Part shown: positions 42,846-50,281 of the stretch, piece by piece
How positions within the stretch are numbered: position 1 is the first letter of the stretch
Layout: the number at the start of each line of letters is the position of its first letter
Assembly (NCBI GenBank): GCA_947632005.1
Contig: CANRNU010000001.1
Coordinates: 47,831-111,830 of the forward strand
Direction of reading: 5' to 3'
From: an uncultured Oscillospiraceae bacterium
GTDB lineage: Bacteria > Bacillota > Clostridia > Oscillospirales > Oscillospiraceae
DNA length: 64,000 nucleotides
Position numbers and translations under genes: made by a program
The notes under the pieces: generated by a model
The model's database searches: none
What the model saw: the letters and a program-made list of their open reading frames with translations, nothing else
Told to the model about the DNA's origin: nothing

Positions 42846-44696
42846 TCAGGAAAGCGCCTTCTCCAGAAGCTGTCCGGCTGTCTCCTGGGGGAAGACCACC
42901 CCGTCGAAGGGGACGAGCCCCTCCAGACCGGACGTGTACAGGCAGGTGGTCCCGCGGATGAGCTCCCCGCCGCTGCTGTTGAACCGGTCCAGCTGCTCCG
43001 ACGACACCGGCGAACTGCCGTTATTGCTGACCGAGAGACTGTCCGTCTCCACCTTGTTTCCGTTCTCATCCAGGTGGAAGACCGTATAGGCACATCCGCC
43101 GTAGCCCTGATACATGGCGTCCTTGTAGTTGATGAGGTCCGCCGTGCCGTCGCTGTTGAGCCGCACAAACAGGTTGAAGTACCCGTCCACATGCGCCGGA
43201 ACGGCCTCCTCCACCAGAGTGCTGCGCACCGCGCCGTTTTTCACCGTGAGCACGTAGCCCCGGACCTTCTCCTGCCCGTCAGTGTCGTCCACATAGACCA
43301 GGTCATCCTGACCGTCCCGGTCCACGTCGCCCAGCACACCGGGGCACGACAGCCCCACGCTGTTCGTCCAATAGTCCCGGAGGAGCTCGTAGTTCGCATC
43401 GCTGCCGGCTGCCGGGACCGGCGTCTGGATGACGCCCTCCGCCGGGCGCTCCTTTATCTCCCCCGCGTCCGATGCGGCCTTTCTGTCCATTTTCACATAT
43501 GCCGCGTTGATGAAGCCAGGCGTATAGTGCTCGCCGACCCTGTACTCCACCCGGTACCAGTCCCCCACTCTGCCGGTGATGACCATCGGCAGGCCGGCGT
43601 ACAGCTGCACCATATTGAAGTAGTCCGTGCCCGGCCCGCTGCGGAAGTTCACGTCCGCCGTGGTCGTCCCGGTACCGCTCTCCGGCTCCACCGTAAAGCT
43701 CCTGTCATAATAGAACACCGTCTGCCCCGGGTACAGATACCAGACCTGACTGGGCACGTCCAGACGGGTCCCGCTGCGCTGCAGGACGAACGAGGTCGAC
43801 GGATCGTCGCTGTAGCCCTCGCCGAAATTCTTATACTCGACCTGGCAGTCGATGCGGCCGGAGCTATCCTCGGAGTAGGTGCCGACAACGGACCCGTATG
43901 CCTCCAGCAGGTCGATCGTGGCGACATACCGGTGGGCCTCCGGCTGGAAGAGGATCTGATTGTAATCGCTCTGATAGACCTCCCAGACCCCGGTCTCCGG
44001 GATGGCCGCCGCCACCTCGGCGGGCGCCGGCTCCTCCGCCGGCTGCCGGGTCCCGTAGGTCGCTGTCAGCTGGGATATCTCCATGGCGGAATCCGTGGTG
44101 CTGCCGTCTCCGGGCACCCAAACGCCGGCCAGGTCCACTGCGTTGTCGTGGATCGCATGGAACTGGTCGGTGCTGATCTCGGCGCCGTCCTGCCAGTAAA
44201 GGGAATAGCCCACGTCACCGGCCACGTCCTCTTCGGCCCGCAGGGTATGGGTCTGGATGGACCCGCTGGGGCTCGGCACGAAGATGGTATAATCCTCGAT
44301 GGCCGTGCCGCTGAAATTGTGGTAACGGTATGCCAGGCGGGCGGCCCCCTCAAAGTTGACCTCCAGCATGGAACAGTCCGGTGAGCCGGCCAAAAGCTCA
44401 CCGCCGTTGCTGAAGATCTCCACCGCGTTCCCCGCCCTGTCCAGGCCGAACAGCCGGCAGAAAAGATACTGATCATTCTCACAGTACAGGGCCGTCAGTT
44501 CTCCGCTACCGTCGCCATCCACATCATAGACGAGGAACCGGGCGGCGTCATGCTCTGCCGCCAGCTGCTCCGCCGTCTCCAGCAGCGCCTTGGGCAGCCG
44601 TCCCACCCCGGCAGCCTGTGCCGCCGGGGCGCCCGCCACCGCCAGGGAGACCATCAGGACCACCGCCAGCAGCAGGGCCACAGACCTGCTTTTCAT
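42846..44696 (-). CDS. Secreted protein with SH3 (SH3b) domain and EF-hand-like loops
   Basis: 616 residues with a clear signal peptide (SVALLLAVVLMVSLAVAGAP, cut near AQAAG). Asp-rich loops DVDGDGSGELTAL and DVDRDGQDDLVYVDD look like calcium-binding dockerin/FG-GAP type turns. A bacterial SH3 domain (DVNFRSGPGTDYFNM, then GDWYRVEYR) lies at about 365-425 and probably binds cell wall. The rest is unassigned. Exported and likely wall-associated. Monocistronic, convergent with the exonuclease gene. Confidence 0.8.
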   Translation of the reverse strand: MKSRSVALLLAVVLMVSLAVAGAPAAQAAGVGRLPKALLETAEQLAAEHDAARFLVYDVDGDGSGELTALYCENDQYLFCRLFGLDRAGNAVEIFSNGGELLAGSPDCSMLEVNFEGAARLAYRYHNFSGTAIEDYTIFVPSPSGSIQTHTLRAEEDVAGDVGYSLYWQDGAEISTDQFHAIHDNAVDLAGVWVPGDGSTTDSAMEISQLTATYGTRQPAEEPAPAEVAAAIPETGVWEVYQSDYNQILFQPEAHRYVATIDLLEAYGSVVGTYSEDSSGRIDCQVEYKNFGEGYSDDPSTSFVLQRSGTRLDVPSQVWYLYPGQTVFYYDRSFTVEPESGTGTTTADVNFRSGPGTDYFNMVQLYAGLPMVITGRVGDWYRVEYRVGEHYTPGFINAAYVKMDRKAASDAGEIKERPAEGVIQTPVPAAGSDANYELLRDYWTNSVGLSCPGVLGDVDRDGQDDLVYVDDTDGQEKVRGYVLTVKNGAVRSTLVEEAVPAHVDGYFNLFVRLNSDGTADLINYKDAMYQGYGGCAYTVFHLDENGNKVETDSLSVSNNGSSPVSSEQLDRFNSSGGELIRGTTCLYTSGLEGLVPFDGVVFPQETAGQLLEKALS

Positions 44697-44772
44697 ATCC
44701 CCTCACCTCTCCGCACATAGTTGCAGCCAATGTCTGGTCTCAGTATACCAAGAAAGCCGGATACCGTCAATC

Positions 44773-44805
44773 AAAAAGCGGCCCCGGCAATTTGCCGGGA
44801 CCGCT
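44773..44805 (-). terminator. Terminator of the Xer recombinase gene
   Basis: On the minus strand AGCGGTCCCGGCAA pairs with TTGCCGGGGCCGCT (one mismatch or wobble), then TTTTTGA. Confidence 0.85.
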
Positions 44806-44818
44806 GTGCGTTCCGTGT

Positions 44819-45739
44819 TCACGCCCTGGGATGGGCCTTGGTGTATACGTCCTTCAGCTGCTTTTTCACCAGCTGGGAATAGATCTGGGTGGAGCTGATG
44901 TCCGCGTGCCCCAGCATCTCCTGGATGGAGTGCAGGTCCGCACCGTTTTCCAGCAGGTGGGTGGCAAAGCTGTGGCGCAGGGTATGGGGCGTGATGTCCT
45001 TTTCGATGCCGGCCTTCTGCTGATAGCTCTTGACGATCTTCCAGAAGCCCTGGCGGCTCATGCGCTCGCCGCTCACGTTCACGAACAGCGCCCGTTCGCT
45101 GGGCGAGGCGATCATCTCGGGCCGGATAAAGTCCACATAGTCCTTCAGAGCCTTGATGGCCTTGGGATACAGCGGGATGGCCCGGACCTTGTTCCGCCCC
45201 CGGCAGTTGATGATGCCCGCGGAGAGGTTCACATCCGGCACATCCAGCCCGATCAGCTCGCTGACCCGGATGCCCGTGGCGTACAGCAGCTCCAGCATGG
45301 CCCGGTCCCGGTATCCCTTCCGGTCCGTGCACTCCGGCTGAGCAAGCAGCAGCTCCACCTCCTGGGCCGTCAGGATCTCCGGCAGCTTGTGGGTGGCCTT
45401 GTCCGGCACCAGCTTTCCGGTGGGATTGACCTCCACATAGCCCTGGAGTTTCATCCAGATGTAGAAATTCTTCAGAGAAGCGATATTACGGGAAACTGTG
45501 GCGACCGACTTCCCTGCCGCCCGGAGATGCTCCACGTAGCCTCCGACCTCGCCGTCGTCCGCAGTGACATAATCGCTGTCCGTCTCCGCCTCCAGATACT
45601 CGCCAAACTGCCGGATGTCCCGCAGATAAGAGCTGAGAGTGTTCTTGGAAGCCTTCTTCTCATCCGCCAAATACCGCTCATACTTGCCCAGGCACTCTGC
45701 ATTCGTCACAGTGGTCACGCTCCTCTGTGTGCTTGACAT
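44819..45739 (-). CDS. XerC/XerD-type tyrosine recombinase
   Basis: Site-specific recombinase that probably resolves chromosome dimers at dif. 306 residues from ATG 45739. SAM-like N-terminal domain (LADEKKASKNTLSSYLRDI), catalytic Arg in ATGIRVSELIGL, Lys in GRNKVRAIPL, HTLRHSFATHLL (His-x-x-Arg), GHADISSTQIYSQL (His and nucleophile Tyr). Chromosomal Xer rather than phage integrase by length and by lack of att or phage neighbours. An alternative GTG start at 45709 has AGAGGAG ten bases upstream and would give 296 residues; the promoter fits either. Confidence 0.9.
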   Translation of the reverse strand: MSSTQRSVTTVTNAECLGKYERYLADEKKASKNTLSSYLRDIRQFGEYLEAETDSDYVTADDGEVGGYVEHLRAAGKSVATVSRNIASLKNFYIWMKLQGYVEVNPTGKLVPDKATHKLPEILTAQEVELLLAQPECTDRKGYRDRAMLELLYATGIRVSELIGLDVPDVNLSAGIINCRGRNKVRAIPLYPKAIKALKDYVDFIRPEMIASPSERALFVNVSGERMSRQGFWKIVKSYQQKAGIEKDITPHTLRHSFATHLLENGADLHSIQEMLGHADISSTQIYSQLVKKQLKDVYTKAHPRA

Positions 45740-45754
45740 AATTATCGTGACCCT

Positions 45755-45783
45755 ACTATATCTCAAATTCAGGATGTAATCAA
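45755..45783 (-). promoter_or_regulatory. Sigma-A promoter of the xer gene
   Basis: On the minus strand TTGATT, 17 bases, TATAGT. Predicted start near 45748, only about 10 bases before the ATG but about 40 before the alternative GTG, which favours the GTG. Confidence 0.7.
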
Positions 45784-45999
45784 GTGTTTTTCGCAAAAAA
45801 TGTCATTTTTGTTACTTTTAACGGACGTTATGGTAACTGATCGCAAAAAATAGTTACATTTTGTAATTCACATAACCGGATAAGCCGGGCGTTTCCTCCA
45901 TCAATAGTATCATTAGTTACAATTTATAACGATATTTTGTAGTTTTGTTACCATTCAGAGCACCTAAGCAGACTGACAACTAATAGTTATTAAAATTGC
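45784..45999. other. AT-rich intergenic region with repeated GTTAC motifs and a direct repeat
   Basis: No gene. GTTAC occurs in the same orientation at 45811, 45853, 45916 and 45947 (with GTTAT at 45986); the spacings 42, 63 and 31 are close to whole turns of DNA. Inverted GTAAC lies at 45833. TCGCAAAAAAT is repeated exactly 50 bases apart (45791 and 45841). A-tracts suggest bent DNA. It lies directly upstream of the xer promoter. Confidence 0.55.
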
Positions 46000-46404
46000 C
46001 TAACGCTTCCTCTTTTTATGTGTATTTTGACGAACGGACATCAATGCCCCTGCCAGTGCGCCGGCCAAAACAGCGGCCGTCAGGTACGCCAGCCACAGGC
46101 CAAAGGCACATTTGTCCCCGCCCAGCGCGCACGCCAGGGCCGCCAACAGCACATACGCCCCCGCGATGATACCGCCGGTCGCCAGGGCTTCCCTGCCCCG
46201 GCACCGGACGATGAACACCGTGGCGCCCCACACCGATATGCCCGCTATGCCGGCTGCGCATCCGCCGCCAACCCCTTCCGGCAGCAGCTCCCGTATCACC
46301 GCCCAGGCCACCGGCAGCAGGAGCACAGCCGTCAGCGCCAGCGCACATCCCTCCCCGATCGCCGCGCTGACGATCAGGGACTTCTTCCTGAAAAATGTCG
46401 TCAT
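46000..46404 (-). CDS. TIGR04086 family membrane protein
   Basis: 134 residues with four hydrophobic segments (IGEGCALALTAVLLLPVAW, GGGCAAGIAGISVWGATVF, GGIIAGAYVLLAALACAL, LAYLTAAVLAGALAGAL), a short basic N-terminus and a basic tail HKKRKR. Length, topology and place next to yajC fit the TIGR04086 family of Clostridia, whose function is unknown. Its Shine-Dalgarno lies in a GC hairpin (see regulatory entry). Confidence 0.8.
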   Translation of the reverse strand: MTTFFRKKSLIVSAAIGEGCALALTAVLLLPVAWAVIRELLPEGVGGGCAAGIAGISVWGATVFIVRCRGREALATGGIIAGAYVLLAALACALGGDKCAFGLWLAYLTAAVLAGALAGALMSVRQNTHKKRKR

Positions 46405-46455
46405 AAAATCATATCCCCCCGGAGATCAGGCTGGTAAAAGCCTATTCCCGGGGGG
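46405..46455 (-). promoter_or_regulatory. GC hairpin holding the TIGR04086 ribosome binding site
   Basis: On the minus strand CCCCCCGG pairs with CCGGGGGG, with an inner AGGCT/AGCCT helix. The 3' arm supplies GGGGGGAT, ten bases before the ATG; the spacer is ATATGATTTT. Same layout as at cotJ and DUF3343. Confidence 0.55.
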
Positions 46456-46493
46456 AACAAATGATTCCTGAACTTACAGGCAGGATGGGATGC

Positions 46494-46895
46494 TCAGTTT
46501 TCCGGCTCCTCGGTCTGCTTGCCCACGCTGGAGATGGCCCACTTCATGAGCTGGATGCGGACACGGTCGTCGCTGGTCTCAATGACGATGTTGTTCTCAC
46601 GGACGGCGACCACCTTGCCGGTGATGCCGCCTATGGTGGTGACGGTGTCGCCCACGGCCAGGTTATCACGCATCTGCTGGGCCTGCTTTTTCCGCTTGTT
46701 CTCCGGGCGGATCATGAAGAAGTAGAACACCGCGATCATGACCACCAGCATGATAATCATGCTCATGCCGCCTCCGGCCGCAGCGGTACCGTCCGCCGCC
46801 GTGGCGTCAGCGGGAACGCAGCCGCTCACCATGAGCGCGCCCAGCGCCGTGACGATCAAAAGGGCCAGGACCCTGAAAATTCGAGAAGATTTCAT
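46494..46895 (-). CDS. yajC: Preprotein translocase subunit YajC, with lipoprotein-like N-terminus
   Basis: Accessory subunit of the SecYEG-SecDF export complex. 133 residues; the YajC core (MIIMLVVMIAVFYFFMIRP, then GDTVTTIGGITGKVVAVREN) fills about residues 44-115. Before it lies an extra segment with a hydrophobic stretch and VSGC at about 23-26, which reads as a lipobox (ALMVSGC). Most YajC proteins start almost at the membrane helix, so this is unusual. GGGAGG is eight bases before the ATG. Downstream of tgt, as in many bacteria. Confidence 0.93.
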   Translation of the reverse strand: MKSSRIFRVLALLIVTALGALMVSGCVPADATAADGTAAAGGGMSMIIMLVVMIAVFYFFMIRPENKRKKQAQQMRDNLAVGDTVTTIGGITGKVVAVRENNIVIETSDDRVRIQLMKWAISSVGKQTEEPEN

Positions 46896-46922
46896 TTACA
46901 TACCTCCCATAAGATTGTTTCT

Positions 46923-46952
46923 ATTATAAATGCCATTATATGCGCGTGTCAA
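46923..46952 (-). promoter_or_regulatory. Sigma-A promoter for yajC, overlapping the tgt 3' end
   Basis: On the minus strand TTGACA, 18 bases, TATAAT. A second TATAAT lies inside the spacer. The transcript would start about 20 bases before the yajC ATG. Confidence 0.7.
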
Positions 46953-48069
46953 GAATTTTGGTATATTTTGCCCGGTACGCGGCAAAGGTCCCCGTCTCCA
47001 GCGCGGCGCGTATCTCCGCCATCAGGGTATTGTAAAACCACAGGTTGTGCATCACCGCCAGCCGCAGGCCCAGGGCCTCCTGCGCCTTGAAGAGGTGGCG
47101 GATATAGCCGCGGCTGTAGCGCCGGCAGACCGGACAGCCGCATTGAGGGTCGATGGGACTGTCGTCCATGGCGTATTTCTCATTTTTCAGGTTGAGGACC
47201 CCCTGCTTGGTGAACAGGTGCGCGTGCCGGCCATTCCGGGCAGGCATGACGCAGTCGAACAGGTCCACGCCCCGCCAGACGCCCTCGATGATATTTCCCG
47301 GCGTGCCCACGCCCATCAGATACCGGGGCCGGTCTGCGGGCATATGCTCCTGGACCAGCTCGATGATGTCATACATCTGCTGGTGGGTCTCCCCCACCGC
47401 GAGACCGCCGATGGCGTAGCCGGGCAGGTCCAGTTCGGCGATGGCCTTCATGTGCTCCACCCGCAGGTCCGGATAAATGCCGCCCTGGTTGATGCCGAAG
47501 AGCATCTGGCCGGGATTGACCGCGTCCGGCTCGGCGTTATACGCCGCCAGGGCATTCTTACACCGGACCAGCCACCGGTAGGTGCGCTGGGTGGCCGCCT
47601 CAAAATACTCCCGGGGCGAGGGGATCTTCACGCACTCGTCAAAGGCCATGGCGATGTCGCTGCCCAGATTGGCCTGGATGCGCATGCTCTGCTCCGGGCC
47701 GATGAACAGCCGCCGGCCATCCACATGGCTCTGGAAAGCCACGCCTTCCTCAGTGATCTTCCGCAGGCCCGCCAGGGAGAAGACCTGGAACCCCCCGCTG
47801 TCGGTGAGGATGGGGCCCCGCCAGCTCATAAACCTGTGCAGGCCGCCCATGGCCTTCACCAGCTCGTCGCCGGGGCGGACATGCAGATGGTAGGTGTTGG
47901 AAAGCTCCACCTGGCAGCCGATGTCCTCCAGGTCCTTGGCAGACAGGCCGCCCTTGATGGCGGCCACGGTGCCCACGTTCATAAAGGCCGGAGTCTGTAC
48001 CGTGCCGTGGGGCGTGGTGAATTCCCCCCGCCGGGCATGGCCTTCGGCCTGTTTCAGCAACTTATACAT
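46936..48069 (-). CDS. tgt: tRNA-guanine transglycosylase
   Basis: Swaps guanine 34 for preQ1 in tRNAs with GUN anticodons. 377 residues. MNVGTVAAIKGG, the SDSGGFQVFSL-like LTDSGGFQVFSLAGL, GGLAVGE, VDLFDCVMPARNGRHAHLFT with the catalytic Asp, and zinc-binding CGCPVCRRYSRGYIRHLF. ATG 48069 is the only fitting start, although its AGGAGG is 14 bases upstream, longer than usual. In a queA-ADPRG-tgt-yajC arrangement. Confidence 0.95.
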   Translation of the reverse strand: MYKLLKQAEGHARRGEFTTPHGTVQTPAFMNVGTVAAIKGGLSAKDLEDIGCQVELSNTYHLHVRPGDELVKAMGGLHRFMSWRGPILTDSGGFQVFSLAGLRKITEEGVAFQSHVDGRRLFIGPEQSMRIQANLGSDIAMAFDECVKIPSPREYFEAATQRTYRWLVRCKNALAAYNAEPDAVNPGQMLFGINQGGIYPDLRVEHMKAIAELDLPGYAIGGLAVGETHQQMYDIIELVQEHMPADRPRYLMGVGTPGNIIEGVWRGVDLFDCVMPARNGRHAHLFTKQGVLNLKNEKYAMDDSPIDPQCGCPVCRRYSRGYIRHLFKAQEALGLRLAVMHNLWFYNTLMAEIRAALETGTFAAYRAKYTKILDTRI

Positions 48070-48122
48070 GCAGCTGGAAAGCTCCTCCTGTTCTCTTCCT
48101 CCGGGGCCTGAGACCCGGGGCC

Positions 48123-49241
48123 TCACCCATGGCGGCCCCGATATGTCATGCGGACATACTTTTCCTCCCATACGCTGTCGGTCACACGACCGGTCCCGGC
48201 GTCCAGGACCTCACGGATATCCCGGAAGAGGTCGTCCGCCACCTCCAGGATGACGTCCCGAAGCTCCAGGTCCGTGATGAACTTTTGCGGGATGGCGTCC
48301 AGGCCCAGATAGGCGCCCAGGATATTGCCGGTGATAGCGCCGGTGGAGTCGCTGTCCCCCTTGTGGTTCACGGCTGTGGCCAGGGCCTTTTCAAAGTCCT
48401 CGCTGTACTTGCCAGCGCAGAACACCGCGATGGCCAGCGCCTCGTCGCCGACCCAGCCCTCCCCCAGCGCATGGATGGCTTTCAGATCGTCCGCCCCTTC
48501 TCTGGCCAGGGACACGGCCCGTTCCATGAGCGCGGTGAAGGGGCCGATGTGGGGCTTATCGGCAAACAGCCGCTGCGCGGCGGCTATGGCGTCCTCTGCC
48601 GCATCCAGGGGCGCGGCGCCGGCATGGGCGAGAAGACTGACCATGTGGACGAGCACGGCTGCCGGCATATAGGCCAGGTCGCCGCCGTGGGTCAGGGCGG
48701 CGGCGCGTGCGCCGAACATGTCGACGTCATCCTGCGACAGGCCCCCCAGGCCGGGCAGATAGATCCCCACCGGCGCCACGCGCATGACGCCTCCGCAGCC
48801 CCGGCTATGGTTCACAGGGGCCTCTATGGTACCCATCTTTCCGCCCATCATCGCCCCCAGGCAGGTGCTCCCCGGCGCCCGGTCCGACCACAGCGCCGGC
48901 ACACCGGCCAGCCAGGAATCGCGCGGTCCCTGCTCCCGGAACGACTGTTCCGTCTGGGTGCGGAGCCAGTCCTGATAGCTCTGCCAGATATAGCGGATAT
49001 CCAGAGGGACCTGCCCGGCGCCGCAGGTGGCCGCCCGCAGAAGGCCCGCGGCGGTAAAGAGGGTCATCTGGGTGTCATCCGATATCTGCGCCACGCCTTT
49101 ATAAAGGCTGTACTCCCGGATGCCCCGCCGGCCATAGCGATGAAAGATGGCGTCCTCCCCCAGAAATTCAACGGGATAGCCCAGCGCGTCGCCGGCAGCG
49201 CCGCCGATCAGGCAGCCACGGTATTTGGAAAGGTCCTTCAT
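48123..49241 (-). CDS. ADP-ribosylglycohydrolase family protein
   Basis: 372 residues of the DraG/ARH fold. GCLIGGAAGDALGYPVEFL at the start, the metal site ISDDTQMTLFTAAGLL (Asp-Asp-Thr), and the C-terminal NHKGDSDSTGAITGNILGAYLG with the second metal-binding Asp pair. Active-site residues look intact, so it could remove ADP-ribose from protein, nucleic acid or small molecules. It is placed between two queuosine genes on the same strand and is 17 bases from queA, so it is probably co-transcribed. Confidence 0.9.
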   Translation of the reverse strand: MKDLSKYRGCLIGGAAGDALGYPVEFLGEDAIFHRYGRRGIREYSLYKGVAQISDDTQMTLFTAAGLLRAATCGAGQVPLDIRYIWQSYQDWLRTQTEQSFREQGPRDSWLAGVPALWSDRAPGSTCLGAMMGGKMGTIEAPVNHSRGCGGVMRVAPVGIYLPGLGGLSQDDVDMFGARAAALTHGGDLAYMPAAVLVHMVSLLAHAGAAPLDAAEDAIAAAQRLFADKPHIGPFTALMERAVSLAREGADDLKAIHALGEGWVGDEALAIAVFCAGKYSEDFEKALATAVNHKGDSDSTGAITGNILGAYLGLDAIPQKFITDLELRDVILEVADDLFRDIREVLDAGTGRVTDSVWEEKYVRMTYRGRHG

Positions 49242-49258
49242 GCGTCACGCGCCTCCTC

Positions 49259-50281
49259 TCAGTGGATGAACATCGCATCTCCAAAGGAAAAAAAGCGGTA
49301 CTCCTGCCGCACCGCCTCGGCATAGGCGTTCAGGATGTTCTCCCGCCCGGCCAGGGCCGAGACCAGCATCACCAACGTGGAGCCCGGGAGATGGAAATTG
49401 GTCACCAGCGCGTCGATGCACTTGAACCGATAGCCCGGATAGATGAAAATATCCGTCCATCCGCTCTCCGGCCGCAGTACGCCGTCCTCCCCTGTAAAGC
49501 TCTCCAGGGTCCGGCAGGAAGTGGTGCCGACGGCCACGATGCGACCGCCGGCCTCTTTCGTCCGGTTCACCGCCGCCGCCGTCTCCGCCGGGACCGTGCA
49601 AAACTCGCTATGCATCTCGTGGTCCTCGATGTTCTCCGCCTTCACAGGCCGGAAGGTGCCCAGTCCCACATGGAGCGTGACGAACCGCACATCCACCCCC
49701 ATGGCCCGGATCCTGTCCAGCAGCTCATTGGTGAAATGCAGGCCTGCCGTGGGGGCGGCGGCGCTGCCGGGGTGGGCAGAATAGACGGTCTGATACCGCT
49801 CCGGGTCGTCCAGCTGCTCCTTGATATAGGGCGGCAGAGGCATGCGGCCCAGCCGCTCCAGCACCTCCAGGAAGATGCCCTGATAGTCGAACCGGATGAC
49901 CCGGTTGCCGTCCGCCCGGACCGATTCCACCTGTCCGGTCAGCTCCCCGCCGCCAAAGATCGCCCGGGACCCCTCCCGCATCTTCCTGCCGGGCCGGGTC
50001 AGACACTCCCAGCAATTGTCCCCCAAGTCCCGCAGCAGCACGACTTCCACCGCGCCGCCGGTGGGCCGGCTTCCGATGAGCCGGGCCGGGATGACCCGGG
50101 AGTCATTGAGTACCATGCAGTCCCCGGGGCGCAGAAACGCGGGCAGCTCGTAAAAATGGCGGTGCTCCATCCCGCCGGTGCGCTTGTCCAGCACCAGCAG
50201 CCGGGACCCGTCCCGGCGCGCAAGGGGCGTCTGAGCGATCAGGCGCTCCGGCAGGTCATACATAAAATCGGATGTCTTCAT
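49259..50281 (-). CDS. queA: S-adenosylmethionine:tRNA ribosyltransferase-isomerase
   Basis: Converts preQ1 in tRNA to epoxyqueuosine, using SAM as ribosyl donor. 340 residues: [19 protein letters not shown], the [19 protein letters not shown] [18 protein letters not shown] and [17 protein letters not shown]. Full length. With tgt it forms two consecutive steps of queuosine synthesis; queG or queH is not in the window. Confidence 0.96.
   Translation of the reverse strand: MKTSDFMYDLPERLIAQTPLARRDGSRLLVLDKRTGGMEHRHFYELPAFLRPGDCMVLNDSRVIPARLIGSRPTGGAVEVVLLRDLGDNCWECLTRPGRKMREGSRAIFGGGELTGQVESVRADGNRVIRFDYQGIFLEVLERLGRMPLPPYIKEQLDDPERYQTVYSAHPGSAAAPTAGLHFTNELLDRIRAMGVDVRFVTLHVGLGTFRPVKAENIEDHEMHSEFCTVPAETAAAVNRTKEAGGRIVAVGTTSCRTLESFTGEDGVLRPESGWTDIFIYPGYRFKCIDALVTNFHLPGSTLVMLVSALAGRENILNAYAEAVRQEYRFFSFGDAMFIH

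Noticed and set aside
42153..44384. 743-codon plus-strand frame across the exonuclease and SH3 protein genes
   Set aside because: Out of frame with the exonuclease and antisense to a protein with signal peptide and SH3 domain; no start signal.
44819..45739. Xer recombinase as the integrase of the mobile element
   Set aside because: It is 10 kb away among conserved genes, has XerC/D length and motifs, and has no att repeat near it.
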